A stretch of 56,806 nt of DNA, taken from the IMG/VR virus record IMGVR_UViG_3300010373_000054, positions 1 through 56,806 of that record, one strand, 5' to 3'. Origin of the DNA: a virus. The notes under the pieces are model-generated. The model worked only from the letters and a program-made list of their open reading frames with translations. It made no database searches and was not told the DNA's origin. A program made the position numbers and the translations under genes. Positions 46,471-54,894 of this stretch are shown here, piece by piece. Each line of letters begins with the position of its first letter. The stretch's first letter is position 1.

Positions 46471-46755
46471 TTAAAATGCAGTTTCCTGAATTATTTTACG
46501 TGGATCGTCTAAGAACGATTTCAAAAGCTTCATCCCTGAACAATCTTTAACTGCAATGAAAACATGTGTTGGCATCTTTGGCGTATAAGCCTTAGCACCT
46601 GTCACATAAACAAAGTTCTCACTTTCTTCGAATGCAGTGTTACGAACGATGCAAATCTCATTAAGCTTAGGAACCTTGCTAACTTGAACCTTGTTTGTGG
46701 CTTTTGAGAAATCAACGATGCACTTGACAAATTGGGTAGGATAAAACACGTTCAA
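46471..46755 (-). CDS. hypothetical protein
   Basis: 94 residues, beta-rich with basic patches (ATNKVQVSKVPKLNEICIVR...HVFIAVKDCSGMKLL). Ends right at the promoter of the next operon, with no visible terminator between. Confidence 0.62.
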   Translation of the reverse strand: MNVFYPTQFVKCIVDFSKATNKVQVSKVPKLNEICIVRNTAFEESENFVYVTGAKAYTPKMPTHVFIAVKDCSGMKLLKSFLDDPRKIIQETAF

Positions 46756-46988
46756 TTCAACTCTCCCTTAACCTTAAAATTCCTCACGATTTTACCTTTA
46801 ACCCAACGATATTTTTCTGGCTCAAGCAAATCAGCCTTGATTGCAACGATCCTGCTAAAGTCTACAGTTTTCTTAGACTCGCCAACGTAGGCAAAACCAT
46901 CAATAACCCTAGACCATGATTGCTCAATCTTGTCGATATGATCTAGGAAATCGTCAGTATCTTTTGCGAAATGAATGAAGTCTGTCAT
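46752..46988 (-). CDS. hypothetical protein
   Basis: 78 residues, ATGA-coupled on both sides. HFAKDTDDFLDHIDKIEQSW then RVIDGFAYVGESKKTVDF. Not recognised. Confidence 0.62.
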   Translation of the reverse strand: MTDFIHFAKDTDDFLDHIDKIEQSWSRVIDGFAYVGESKKTVDFSRIVAIKADLLEPEKYRWVKGKIVRNFKVKGELN

Positions 46989-47248
46989 TTCAATCCATCC
47001 ATAAAGATATCAAAAACCTCCATACAAAGAACTGTCTCACGATGAGGATTTTTTATATATTCGGGGTTTTGTGAGTATGTAGGATCGTACAAAAATAAAC
47101 GGTTATCCCATTTGAAAATGAATTGCTGTTTTTCAGGGTGGCGAAATACAGTATAAATATCTTTTCCTAGATACTGCCGTTCATCACTCTTACGAACATA
47201 TTCAAGATAATGGATTGTATCTTTGTTAAACATTACAGTGCAAGTCAT
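46985..47248 (-). CDS. hypothetical protein
   Basis: 87 residues: CTVMFNKDTIHYLEYVRKSD..YTVFRHPEKQQFIFKWDNRLFLYD. Beta-rich, aromatic; coupled by TAATG to the gene before it. Confidence 0.62.
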   Translation of the reverse strand: MTCTVMFNKDTIHYLEYVRKSDERQYLGKDIYTVFRHPEKQQFIFKWDNRLFLYDPTYSQNPEYIKNPHRETVLCMEVFDIFMDGLK

Positions 47249-47475
47249 TATTCATCCCACTTCTTGATAATAGTTGTAAATTCAGACCATTCTGAAGGCG
47301 TTCCGATTGCTCCAAAACAAGCTTCTTCAGCATCATATTCCACAACGCCACGATTACTTACACTACATCCCCAAACAGTTGCATCATACATGATAGTATC
47401 TCCAACTTGGATTTCCCTTCCAAGGCTATCACGAATACCGATCCAGTTTCCTTTATCCCATACATTGCTAGGCAT
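47248..47475 (-). CDS. small barrel protein, YopX-like
   Basis: 75 residues from ATG 47475 (AAGGAG). RDSLGREIQVGDTIMYDATV..CSVSNRGVVEYDAEEACFGA has the G-D-x-V...RGxV-x-Y plan of YopX-like or SH3-like phage proteins. Confidence 0.62.
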   Translation of the reverse strand: MPSNVWDKGNWIGIRDSLGREIQVGDTIMYDATVWGCSVSNRGVVEYDAEEACFGAIGTPSEWSEFTTIIKKWDE

Positions 47476-47504
47476 TTCTAATTCTCCTTCGTTTGATTTA
47501 CCAC

Positions 47505-47533
47505 ACCTAACCATAATCAATAAGCCATGTCAA
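47505..47533 (-). promoter_or_regulatory. probable phage promoter, poor -10
   Basis: Leftward TTGACA then TGGCTTATTGATTATGG (17 bp) and TTAGGT; a GGTAAAT lies further down, so the true -10 is unclear. Confidence 0.45.
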
Positions 47534-47540
47534 ACGAAAA

Positions 47541-47574
47541 AAAGCGCCATCCGGTTAAGGACAGCGCTTTTAAT
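47541..47574 (-). terminator. intrinsic terminator after orphan fibre gene
   Basis: Leftward AAAAGCGCTGTCC-TTAACC-GGATGGCGCTTTTTTT, a 13-pair stem with two G-T pairs. Confidence 0.88.
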
Positions 47575-48921
47575 TTATTCTGGCAACTCTTCAAAAAATT
47601 CAACACTCAGAAAAGAAGGAAAGCTTGAATAAGCCGTTGTGTTAATTGCACTTCCATTATTATGATAAGCATCAATTGTAAAAGTTTGACCGCCAACAAC
47701 ACCATGGCAACCAGTAGAAAGGTTTAGCACTGGTCTGCTAAAAGTACCATATCCATTGTTAGAAACACTAGCAATATATGAGCCATTGTATTTAACACCC
47801 AACCAAGCGAGCTTATCTAAACCAATAGCATCAAATGTTAATTGAGCCGTGACTCGCATTCTCTTAGCCCATGAAGGAACTGTAAAGGTTGCGCCGTTCC
47901 TAATACTGAAATCATCAAAACCATTACCGCTAAAAATATTAAGCGTTGTATAGCTTCCATTAGCAAGGCTTTGCACCGATCCAGCAATACGATAAAAAGC
48001 TTGAACTGGTTGACTAATACGATTTCTTGAACTGTAAAGCCTTGGAGGCTTGTTATTCACTTCATCCCAATCTGGAGTATAGTTTTCAGGTTTTGCACCT
48101 ACGTCAGAAGCGTTAATTGAAACTGCGCCAACTTGACCATTAACAGATTGAACGGGAGAACTTGGCAATACAACAGCGCCCGTCATTCCATTTACAGAAG
48201 TAACAGATTCATGAACGCCGATTCTTTGCCATGTGCCACCGGCATACATAACCCAATCACCAACCTGAAAAACGTATTCACCGTTGCCGAAATTATAAGA
48301 GCCTGCAACGCTTACTTTGTAGAAATTTCCAACAACTCCAGAGCCATCAAGAAGCGCTGGAGTGTTAGTGTCAGCATTCCAAGCGCCTTTAAATTCTAGC
48401 CCTGAAACGTTAAGTTCGTTCATAGGAACAACGCCAGAAGCGTCAAGACTTGCGAGTCCATTAGGCTTTCCGCGAAGATCAGTAATTCTATTCCCAATAG
48501 TTGTGTTCAGCACGAGAGAACTAATAAGCTCTCCAGTAGTGCTAACTTTACCATCAGCAACAGATTGTAGCATATTGCTATAAGATTCACCTTCTTCAAC
48601 TTGAACCCATTCTACGCCTGTAGAAGTCTTCTTAAGAATTTGTCCTGCAGAACCCCCTGAAGGGATAAGTCTGTCTTCAGTTGGCAATTCAGGAATGTCA
48701 TCAGCCCCAATTGCCCCAATTGCTTCTCTAGCTTCAGCTTGAGTTTCGCCAAAAGAAATAACTGAAGGCTTGTTTTGAATATCATCCCAATCCATAGTAA
48801 TTGGGGAACCATCTCCATCAAACGGCATTCGTTCGTAAGTTCCATCGCTCTTTTTTAGCCAAAGTTCGTCAACAACTTGCGGATGGATTAATTTAGTATA
48901 AGTATGCGGCAACTCTGCCAT
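47575..48921 (-). CDS. orphan fibre protein with C1q/TNF-like tip
   Basis: 448 residues. N-terminus binds an anchor (MAELPHTYTKLIHPQVVDELW), then fibre repeats: MDWDDIQNKPSVI and PDWDEVNNKPPRL, SGGSAGQILKKTSTGVEWV, VTSVNGMTGAVVLP and VQSVNGQVGAVSI. The C-terminal ~140 residues (SLANGSYTTLNIF...SFPSFLSVEFFEEL) look like the jelly-roll tip of head or tail fibres. It lies far from the tail genes, with its own promoter and terminator, and so is regulated apart from the tail. Confidence 0.78.
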   Translation of the reverse strand: MAELPHTYTKLIHPQVVDELWLKKSDGTYERMPFDGDGSPITMDWDDIQNKPSVISFGETQAEAREAIGAIGADDIPELPTEDRLIPSGGSAGQILKKTSTGVEWVQVEEGESYSNMLQSVADGKVSTTGELISSLVLNTTIGNRITDLRGKPNGLASLDASGVVPMNELNVSGLEFKGAWNADTNTPALLDGSGVVGNFYKVSVAGSYNFGNGEYVFQVGDWVMYAGGTWQRIGVHESVTSVNGMTGAVVLPSSPVQSVNGQVGAVSINASDVGAKPENYTPDWDEVNNKPPRLYSSRNRISQPVQAFYRIAGSVQSLANGSYTTLNIFSGNGFDDFSIRNGATFTVPSWAKRMRVTAQLTFDAIGLDKLAWLGVKYNGSYIASVSNNGYGTFSRPVLNLSTGCHGVVGGQTFTIDAYHNNGSAINTTAYSSFPSFLSVEFFEELPE

Positions 48922-48950
48922 TAAAAACTCCCATTATTATTTGCGCAAAT

Positions 48951-48981
48951 AAAAGAAAACCCCGCACCAAAGATGCAGGGT
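48951..48981 (-). terminator. hairpin at the 5' end of the fibre transcript
   Basis: Leftward ACCCTGCA-TCTTTGG-TGCGGGGT then TTTTCTTTT. It closes the operon above (49078), but it also lies just downstream of the fibre promoter, so the fibre mRNA would begin with it. Confidence 0.75.
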
Positions 48982-48988
48982 CTTTTTA

Positions 48989-49017
48989 CTTATAACATAA
49001 TGAGTCTTAAAAGTCAA
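48989..49017 (-). promoter_or_regulatory. promoter of orphan fibre gene
   Basis: Leftward TTGACT, 17 bp (TTTAAGACTCATTATGT), TATAAG: a good sigma-70 type promoter. Confidence 0.68.
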
Positions 49018-49025
49018 TTAAATTT

Positions 49026-49068
49026 ATACGCATTAGCGTATTGATTTTAATTATACGTTGTTGCGTAT
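49026..49068. promoter_or_regulatory. two ATACG dyads, possible operator
   Basis: ATACGC-ATTA-GCGTAT (49026-49041) and ATACG-TTGTTG-CGTAT (49053-49068), 27 bp apart centre to centre, just upstream of the fibre promoter in an AT-rich stretch. Confidence 0.55.
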
Positions 49069-49077
49069 AAACAATGC

Positions 49078-49338
49078 TTAGTCGTTTTCAAAATCGAATT
49101 GTTCCTTGTAAGAAAGGTACGTAAGATATGCATTAATAACTGATTTATCGTAGCTATTCCATCGCGCTACATCTTCTTCGCCACCCTGTTCGGAAAGGCA
49201 ATAAATAGCGCCTTCTTCAAAGTCAACATTATCCAGAACAAGAACAACTTCTTCAAGGCTAAGGCTTTTCCACTCATCACGAGCTTCATAATCTTCATCA
49301 GCAGACCGGAAGATATCGATAAAATACTTCTTAGACAT
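49078..49338 (-). CDS. small acidic protein
   Basis: 86 residues, very acidic (DIFRSADEDYEARDEWKSLS, LVLDNVDFEEGAIYCLSEQG). No family recognised. Overlaps the HD gene by eight bases. Confidence 0.65.
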   Translation of the reverse strand: MSKKYFIDIFRSADEDYEARDEWKSLSLEEVVLVLDNVDFEEGAIYCLSEQGGEEDVARWNSYDKSVINAYLTYLSYKEQFDFEND

Positions 49339-49900
49339 TCTTTAGTTCCTTTTCCTTTTCAACAATTGCATTCCAAGTGACAATGAAACCCTGCTTCAAG
49401 ATTCTGAAATCAGACGGATCACCTTCAACCTTACGCCCAAATGGTTCAAAGTCAACATAACTTTCGCCCCAAAATGAAATCATTTCATCAGCTAGGATTC
49501 GGTTATCATATTCTTTGACAATATCAAGCTTCTCTCCCAAGCCAAAGAAATTGAAAATGTGAGCATCAACACACTTTTCAACTTCCATATATTCAGGCAT
49601 AAGGCGCTTGATAGGTCGCATAAGGTCAGTAAGATAAGCCTCACCAGCATCATGCATAAGAATTTGCTTCATTACTCGAATGTGATCAAGTGTAACAAGC
49701 TTTACATCGTATAGGCCATGATCAAGAACATATTGATCAAGCATACCTAAAGTATGATTTGCAACCGAATACATGACAGGAACATGACCACCATAACGAC
49801 ACTGAAGGCTTAGAGAATGAGCAATAGACTCAACATCTAAAACGTTTGATTCAATGTCGTCATAATTGAAGATTCCGTTTAGTGTTTTAATATAGTTCAA
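49331..49900 (-). CDS. HD-domain phosphohydrolase (YfbR-like nucleotidase?)
   Basis: 189 residues from TTG 49900 (AAAGGA six bases before), giving NYIKTLNGIFNYDDI; ATG 49924 is an alternative. RYGGHVPVMYSVANHTL (first His), LMHDAGEAYLTDLMRPIK (H-D..E) and RILADEMISFWG follow the HD-domain nucleotide phosphohydrolases of phages. It probably cleaves (deoxy)nucleoside phosphates. Confidence 0.78.
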   Translation of the reverse strand: MNYIKTLNGIFNYDDIESNVLDVESIAHSLSLQCRYGGHVPVMYSVANHTLGMLDQYVLDHGLYDVKLVTLDHIRVMKQILMHDAGEAYLTDLMRPIKRLMPEYMEVEKCVDAHIFNFFGLGEKLDIVKEYDNRILADEMISFWGESYVDFEPFGRKVEGDPSDFRILKQGFIVTWNAIVEKEKELKNV

Positions 49901-50105
49901 TTGTAATCCTTTCCACTTGTTCATTAATTTCGTCACGCTTGATGCATTGCAACATCCAAAAATCATCAACCTTGATATAGAAGTGATAAAAATCAGGATC
50001 GCCAAGATATTCAAGCGTATAAATAGTGTCGCTGTTTACATTTTCGTGAAACAAATCAAGCGCTTCAGGACGAATCCTAAACTTATCTCCGAATTCCCAT
50101 TCCAT
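49887..50105 (-). CDS. SH3-like small protein
   Basis: 72 residues: EWEFGDKFRIRPEALDLFHE..SDTIYTLEYLGDP..YIKVDDFWML. Same barrel group as 45641. Overlaps the HD gene. Confidence 0.66.
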   Translation of the reverse strand: MEWEFGDKFRIRPEALDLFHENVNSDTIYTLEYLGDPDFYHFYIKVDDFWMLQCIKRDEINEQVERITIELY

Positions 50106-50106
50106 A

Positions 50107-50358
50107 TTAAACCCTTACCATCCAGTATGATTTTCCAATTGCTTTTGTCGCCTCCTGTAGCGTCTCATAAAAATCGCTAAGATAATCAAGAACATCTTCA
50201 GGCTTCTTTATCCAACATTGCCATGTTTTAATCATTGTTCCTTTTCTGTCTCTTTGTTCATAGACGGCTGAATATGCACCATCATGCTCAATCAATCCGA
50301 AATGCTCGCTGTTGACTTTATTGAATTCATAATTTTCAGACTTGTAAGTTATACGCAT
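50107..50358 (-). CDS. hypothetical protein
   Basis: 83 residues, beta start (RITYKSENYEFNKVNSEHFG) and helical end (DVLDYLSDFYETLQEATKAI). A 13-codon frame (50398-50357) with GGGAG lies just before and overlaps its start (TAATG), perhaps a coupling peptide. Confidence 0.62.
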   Translation of the reverse strand: MRITYKSENYEFNKVNSEHFGLIEHDGAYSAVYEQRDRKGTMIKTWQCWIKKPEDVLDYLSDFYETLQEATKAIGKSYWMVRV

Positions 50359-50400
50359 TAGCCAATCACCTTATAATTCCATTCAATCCAATCGATCATA

Positions 50401-50628
50401 TCAAACTCCCCTTCCATTAATGACAAAAAATGTATCTCGAATGTCGTTAACCTGAATCCGAAACTTCTCTTCGTTCTTCTGAACGTTTAGCGCAAGATCG
50501 TAAGGCGAGTATCCGGCAGCTTTTTCTTTAAGTTTCTTAGCATTGTCTTCCTTAGCATTACGGTATTCATCTAGCAAGTCTAAATGCTCATCGAATTCAC
50601 TTTTGCTAACTATTTTATTTAAACCCAT
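50401..50628 (-). CDS. small helical protein
   Basis: 75 residues, charged and helical (FDEHLDLLDEYRNAKEDNAKKL). Start overlaps the end of the HNH gene. Confidence 0.62.
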   Translation of the reverse strand: MGLNKIVSKSEFDEHLDLLDEYRNAKEDNAKKLKEKAAGYSPYDLALNVQKNEEKFRIQVNDIRDTFFVINGRGV

Positions 50629-51103
50629 ATTTTATTTCTCCTTCCTCTCTAGCTTTAATAGCTTCTTCTTTGGCATTGAATCTGCCTAAATGTATCATTT
50701 TTCTATTTACTGTTATAGTGGCGACCCACTTCTTTCTTTTTGTATCAAAATGAACGCCCGTAAATCCACTTTTGTTATTAGTGCTAATGTTACAATTTCT
50801 ACCATTTACGATAGCAGAAACGTCCCTTAGATTTTCGATTCTGTTATCATCCCTCTTTCTATTAATATGGTCTACATATTTAGGAATGTAACCAAATTCA
50901 TATAAGAAGGCCCATCTGTGCGCAAAATCAACAATATTATTTATTTTTATAGAAATATAGCCACTTGTTTTAGACAAGTGTCCAGCTTCCTTCCCTACGA
51001 ACTTTGATATAAATTCTTTGCGCCTTGATTTATTATATATCCAGAAGAATTTTCCCGTATCTTTATCGTAAAGAATCCAAGTTTTCAATTCTTCTCTTGT
51101 CAT
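50615..51103 (-). CDS. HNH endonuclease with AP2 domain
   Basis: 162 residues. AHRWAFLYEFGYIP..VDHINRKRDDNRIENLR is the HNH core; NKSGFTGVHFDTKRKKWVA..IHLGRF is the AP2 DNA-binding domain. A free-standing homing endonuclease in the early region. Unlike the one at 4.3 kb it is on the strand of its neighbours and coupled to them (ATGA). Confidence 0.88.
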   Translation of the reverse strand: MTREELKTWILYDKDTGKFFWIYNKSRRKEFISKFVGKEAGHLSKTSGYISIKINNIVDFAHRWAFLYEFGYIPKYVDHINRKRDDNRIENLRDVSAIVNGRNCNISTNNKSGFTGVHFDTKRKKWVATITVNRKMIHLGRFNAKEEAIKAREEGEIKYGFK

Positions 51104-51303
51104 TTTCCTACCAACTCCTTAAAAGTCTTCTTAATTTCTGTGGTAATTTCTCCAAACACTTTAGAAACTTCTTCCCAAATATCGCTACGAAGTACATCAA
51201 TTACGATTTGAATAATTGCAACTCCAACCATAACAATGTAAATGAAAGGAAGCCATAAAAGCTTAATCAATGGCTTTCGCATAAATTTCTTAAAGTTCGT
51301 CAT
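51100..51303 (-). CDS. small membrane protein
   Basis: 67 residues from ATG 51303. One membrane helix (LLWLPFIYIVMVGVAIIQIVI) and an amphipathic helical tail. Overlaps the glutaredoxin end by 14 bases. Confidence 0.62.
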   Translation of the reverse strand: MTNFKKFMRKPLIKLLWLPFIYIVMVGVAIIQIVIDVLRSDIWEEVSKVFGEITTEIKKTFKELVGK

Positions 51304-51556
51304 CAAGATAATCCTTCAAATCACTAAAGCCACCAATCAAAAGCGCTTGTTTGTTTGGCAATACACCAATTTCAAAAATCAATGGAAAAGATTTCCATCC
51401 ATGATCAAAAAATAATTCTATAATTCTTTGATCGTTGGGATCATCAGGGTTGTAGTTGAGCTCTTCTATATAGAACCCATAAGACTTAAGCAAAGCCTTG
51501 GCGTTGACGCAATGCGGACAACCGTCCTTTGTGTAGATTCTAAAATGTCTCATCAT
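51290..51556 (-). CDS. glutaredoxin-like protein
   Basis: 88 residues from ATG 51556 (GAAGG); an upstream ATG 51598 would add 14, including C-x-x-x-C, without a ribosome site. IYTKDGCPHCVNAKALLKSY holds the CPHC redox site, and KSFPLIF the cis-Pro. Likely gives electrons to the host or phage ribonucleotide reductase, in keeping with ThyX and the HD protein nearby. Confidence 0.85.
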   Translation of the reverse strand: MMRHFRIYTKDGCPHCVNAKALLKSYGFYIEELNYNPDDPNDQRIIELFFDHGWKSFPLIFEIGVLPNKQALLIGGFSDLKDYLDDEL

Positions 51557-51628
51557 ACAACCTTCAAAACAAGGATCAAAGTTAGGAGTGTCAGCCATGA
51601 GGCAAGCAATCCATCGAATTTATAAGAA

Positions 51629-51811
51629 TTACTCTTTATTACATGTGTAAACTTTTTTATCAATTAGAACCACTCCTACCTTATCGCACATATTTTTAAA
51701 TGAATCGTTCGCCTCCACCTTGCCAGTGACATAACCACCACCAGAAAGAATTATTGTAACCAAAGCAGTTGTAACGATCAACCAAATTTTATTAGACGTT
51801 GTCTTATTCAA
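51629..51811 (-). CDS. small membrane-anchored protein, TTG start
   Basis: About 60 residues from TTG 51811 just after the stop of the lipoprotein gene (AGAAG upstream); TTG 51841 is the alternative. N-terminal membrane helix (IWLIVTTALVTIILSGGGYV), then a short exported part with two Cys (NMCDKVGVVLIDKKVYTCN). Confidence 0.58.
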   Translation of the reverse strand: MNKTTSNKIWLIVTTALVTIILSGGGYVTGKVEANDSFKNMCDKVGVVLIDKKVYTCNKE

Positions 51812-51812
51812 T

Positions 51813-52121
51813 TTACTTCTTCTTATTGCAGAATTTTTCAAGCCCCGAATTCTTCAATTTGATCAACTGAAGATCGTTGTTAAAGTCAACCCAAAAGTGC
51901 AGTTCATTCATATCGAAACCATCTTTGGATTTTAGGTAAGCAACACGCGCCTTAGCTACATCGCCAGCGCCAGCATCATAACCACTAACACCGCGACACA
52001 TTACATTATGCGTCATGTTCTTAGAAATAATCTCTCCTTCAGCCTTGTAGTCGATCTTGCCGGACAAATTACATCCGGCAAGAATTGGAAGGGAAATAAG
52101 AGCGATTAGAAGATTTTTCAT
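51813..52121 (-). CDS. small lipoprotein
   Basis: 102 residues. Signal peptide MKNLLIALISLPILAGC with a lipobox (LAGC, Cys17). Mature part is mixed with two more Cys (NVMCRGVSG, EKFCNKKK). Could alter the cell surface, for example superinfection exclusion, but nothing shows this directly. Confidence 0.7.
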   Translation of the reverse strand: MKNLLIALISLPILAGCNLSGKIDYKAEGEIISKNMTHNVMCRGVSGYDAGAGDVAKARVAYLKSKDGFDMNELHFWVDFNNDLQLIKLKNSGLEKFCNKKK

Positions 52122-52274
52122 TTAGATTGCTCCTGCAAACGCTGCAACGATTAGAACCATTGAAACCAAGATAACACCAAGAGAAACCATTTTCAAGAAG
52201 TCTTTTGCGATATCCCCAATCATTGAAGTCTTTTCACCTTCTTCAATGTACTGTTCCCAATATTTCCTATCCAT
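52122..52274 (-). CDS. 50-residue membrane protein
   Basis: TGATG-coupled to the primase-helicase. Polar N-terminus (DRKYWEQYIEEGEKTS) and a C-terminal membrane helix (VSLGVILVSMVLIVAAFAG). Confidence 0.62.
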   Translation of the reverse strand: MDRKYWEQYIEEGEKTSMIGDIAKDFLKMVSLGVILVSMVLIVAAFAGAI

Positions 52275-54523
52275 CACACTACGCTTTCATCTTCGTTCAA
52301 AATTTGATTTGGCTGTTTAACAAACTCTTTTAGCTTGTTCGTTAATTCCTTATCGCACAATCCGCTTGTCATTTCAACAGCTTTTTTGTTCAAAAGGAAA
52401 TAAGTTAGATGTGATTTGTAACTGATACGAGACTTCAATCCCAAATCCTTAGCATCAACCAAACCAGACTCACCAAACAGCTTCCTAATCTGCAATGGCG
52501 TTTCATAAACCTTGCTCTTAGTAGACTGTTCAATCCACTCAATCACATGTGTCAAACTCAACACAATAGGATTCTTATCATCGCGAACCATTCCCGAAAG
52601 TTCTTCAATCCTCTGATGAGCCTTAGACTGAGAAGCTTCAATAATTTCATACTTGCGTTCTGTTTCAGGCGCTCGCTCACCGCGCTTAACATAATCCCCA
52701 TAGTCAAGGCACCATTGAGCAATGATAGAATAACCTCCCGAAGAAAGCCAGTTATGAAACTCGTGCCATTTATCATCAGGCCAACGTTCTTCAGTGACAG
52801 TAGGTGCAAAGATACGTCTGTCTTGTGCGTCAATTCTCAAGGCCGCTAACGAATTAGAAAACATGAGGAAGTGCGCCCAATTAGAAATGTCAATAGGGTC
52901 ACGGTGCATCTTACGAAGCGTAATCAAAGGCTCTGAAATCAAATCCTTTAGCTTCGTAAACATTTTCCATGACTGCCCCTGATAAATTTCATTGACTACA
53001 ACCAAACGTTTTTGCGCAATCCAGCTATTGAATTCACCAGCAATAACTTGCTCACTAGGGAAAGAAGCATTGTGGCGTCCTGCCAGTTCTGCGACAATTT
53101 GACCTAGTGTAGATTTGCCCGTTCCTGTTTGTGTAGAAATCAACAAAGGCGACCAAATCATACGAATTTCAGGGTGAGCATAGAGAGTTGCAACCCAACG
53201 CAACAAATGTTCACGTTCTTCCTGTTTTGGAATCAACTGTTCAACGAATTCAAGCCACGGCTTGGGATCACCATATTGTGGTTTGATAGATGATGGATTG
53301 TAAAGATTGATCACCGCCTTACCATTAACAATAATCCTTCGCTTCTTTGTTGCTGGAGAATAATCAAAGGACGTAATACGACCGTTGAAGTTCTGTAAAA
53401 TAAGTTCGCTAACCTTTCTTGTGTCAGAAAATGGACGCAAAACATTATCAATAGTCTCTGCACTATAAGACAAGTGCGGCATATCCAAGTAACAGAATGA
53501 TCCTGTTTCTTCAACCCACTGATAAAGGTTCTTGGCATGTGAACGAAGAACGGGAACAGTCTTTTCCTTCTTTCCGTCTGGCACCACGATCAAATCAGTC
53601 ATGTAAGTTGCTGGATATGTGCAATCATCAAAGCTAGGGCCAATATAATATTTACGGCTGTCAATCTCCTTAAAGAATACAGGAGGGAAAGGGTCAAACA
53701 AATCAGCGCTTGCAGGCCATTCCTGACTAAATTCAATAGCATGTGTCACACAACGCAAAGCTTTTGCGATCTGTGGCAATGCAGCACGCCCCGGTTCATC
53801 ATTATCTAGAGCAACATAAGCCTTAACAATACCGTTATTCTTAATAGCGCTCCAGTCAGTTCTTGCAGGAGACAATGCACCAGAAGCCCAACCTACAACA
53901 GTAAAAGCTTTTAGTTTGTCGCCCCAAGGATGATTTTCCAAGGCTTGACGAGCTTCAGCAGTTTCACCATCAATCATCCATTGAACGAAACGTGCCGTCT
54001 TTGCACCTTCAACGATCAAGACATATGGGCTTTTCTTGATATGCTCTAGTCCGAAAAGAGGTAGCTTTTCCCCCGGCTCTGCAAATCGGTACTTGCCATC
54101 AGACCATTTGGAAATAGGTACGTATTTCTTTCCCTTTCTGTCATCAATGCGCAACTGAAGCATAACGACATTCTTGTTTTCGTCACGATAAACGAATTTG
54201 TTTTCATCTGTGGCGTTCAACCACATACTAGGCAAAGACTTATCGTTAACATCTTCAATGAAGACGGCTTCAGGCCATTGAATGCCACCGAATTCATTCT
54301 TGATTAGTGTTGCTTCTTCTCCAGTTGGATTGATAAGCGGGTTATTTTCAGGAGTGACGGTAATGTCACCCTCTTTCGTGAACTTAATAACATGAGTATC
54401 GCGCCAATATCCGGCTGATCCTTCTTCCTTGATAACCGCGACAAGCAGAGAACGACTTTCGGCTCCAATGCGGTCAAGATACTTCTTTACTGATGGAATT
54501 GATTCCAAATTTTCAAACTGCAT
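52274..54523 (-). CDS. primase-helicase (TOPRIM-like plus D5/SF3-type ATPase)
   Basis: 749 residues. N-terminal part with PYVLIVEGAKTA and VALDNDEPGRAALP is TOPRIM-like; C-terminal ATPase has LLISTQTGTGKSTLG (Walker A), LVVVNEIYQG (Walker B), and HFLMFSNSLAALRID..DRRIF (sensor/Arg region) as in D5/P4-type helicases with DUF5906. A winged-helix-like end follows. It should open the origin and prime replication. The main replication enzyme in this window. Confidence 0.87.
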   Translation of the reverse strand: MQFENLESIPSVKKYLDRIGAESRSLLVAVIKEEGSAGYWRDTHVIKFTKEGDITVTPENNPLINPTGEEATLIKNEFGGIQWPEAVFIEDVNDKSLPSMWLNATDENKFVYRDENKNVVMLQLRIDDRKGKKYVPISKWSDGKYRFAEPGEKLPLFGLEHIKKSPYVLIVEGAKTARFVQWMIDGETAEARQALENHPWGDKLKAFTVVGWASGALSPARTDWSAIKNNGIVKAYVALDNDEPGRAALPQIAKALRCVTHAIEFSQEWPASADLFDPFPPVFFKEIDSRKYYIGPSFDDCTYPATYMTDLIVVPDGKKEKTVPVLRSHAKNLYQWVEETGSFCYLDMPHLSYSAETIDNVLRPFSDTRKVSELILQNFNGRITSFDYSPATKKRRIIVNGKAVINLYNPSSIKPQYGDPKPWLEFVEQLIPKQEEREHLLRWVATLYAHPEIRMIWSPLLISTQTGTGKSTLGQIVAELAGRHNASFPSEQVIAGEFNSWIAQKRLVVVNEIYQGQSWKMFTKLKDLISEPLITLRKMHRDPIDISNWAHFLMFSNSLAALRIDAQDRRIFAPTVTEERWPDDKWHEFHNWLSSGGYSIIAQWCLDYGDYVKRGERAPETERKYEIIEASQSKAHQRIEELSGMVRDDKNPIVLSLTHVIEWIEQSTKSKVYETPLQIRKLFGESGLVDAKDLGLKSRISYKSHLTYFLLNKKAVEMTSGLCDKELTNKLKEFVKQPNQILNEDESVV

Positions 54524-54544
54524 TTAATTCCCTTTACATGCAAA

Positions 54545-54597
54545 TAAGCAGGCCATTTTTCAACGACCTGCTTACACGGTTAATTGTTACAAGTCAA
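54545..54597 (-). promoter_or_regulatory. promoter and hairpin before primase-helicase
   Basis: Leftward TTGACT, 17 bp (TGTAACAATTAACCGTG), TAAGCA (54569-54597). The -10 starts an inverted repeat TAAGCAGG...CCTGCTTA (54545-54574), a possible operator or weak terminator of the gene above. Confidence 0.5.
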
Positions 54598-54893
54598 GAG
54601 TTGAATTCTACCAAGGCTCTTTTAAGAGATTGGACAAGATTAAGACCATGACAGTCAATTATCGTTTCTCCTTCACCAGAAACGCTGTTGAATTCAGACC
54701 AAAATTCAAGCGCAGTCGCATCAGGAGAAGCATAAAATTTCTTTGACATTACTATTTCATTTATTTCACAACATAACTCAATTGTGTAAACTTCTTCAAA
54801 CTGATTCTTATCATACTCGCAGTCTACCTTGAATAGAACCTTGATTCCTTCATATTCTCGAACTTCGAAAATTCCACTATCTTTAAAATCCAT
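54594..54893 (-). CDS. hypothetical protein
   Basis: 99 residues from ATG 54893 (GAAAGGGG). Beta-rich acidic N-terminus (GIFEVREYEGIKVLFKVDCE) and helical end (VQSLKRALVEFN). Not recognised. Confidence 0.62.
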   Translation of the reverse strand: MDFKDSGIFEVREYEGIKVLFKVDCEYDKNQFEEVYTIELCCEINEIVMSKKFYASPDATALEFWSEFNSVSGEGETIIDCHGLNLVQSLKRALVEFNS

Positions 54894-54894
54894 C

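Noticed and set aside
50357-50398. 13-codon frame MIDWIEWNYKVIG
   Set aside because: Too short to call a gene; may be a coupling leader for the next gene, mentioned there.
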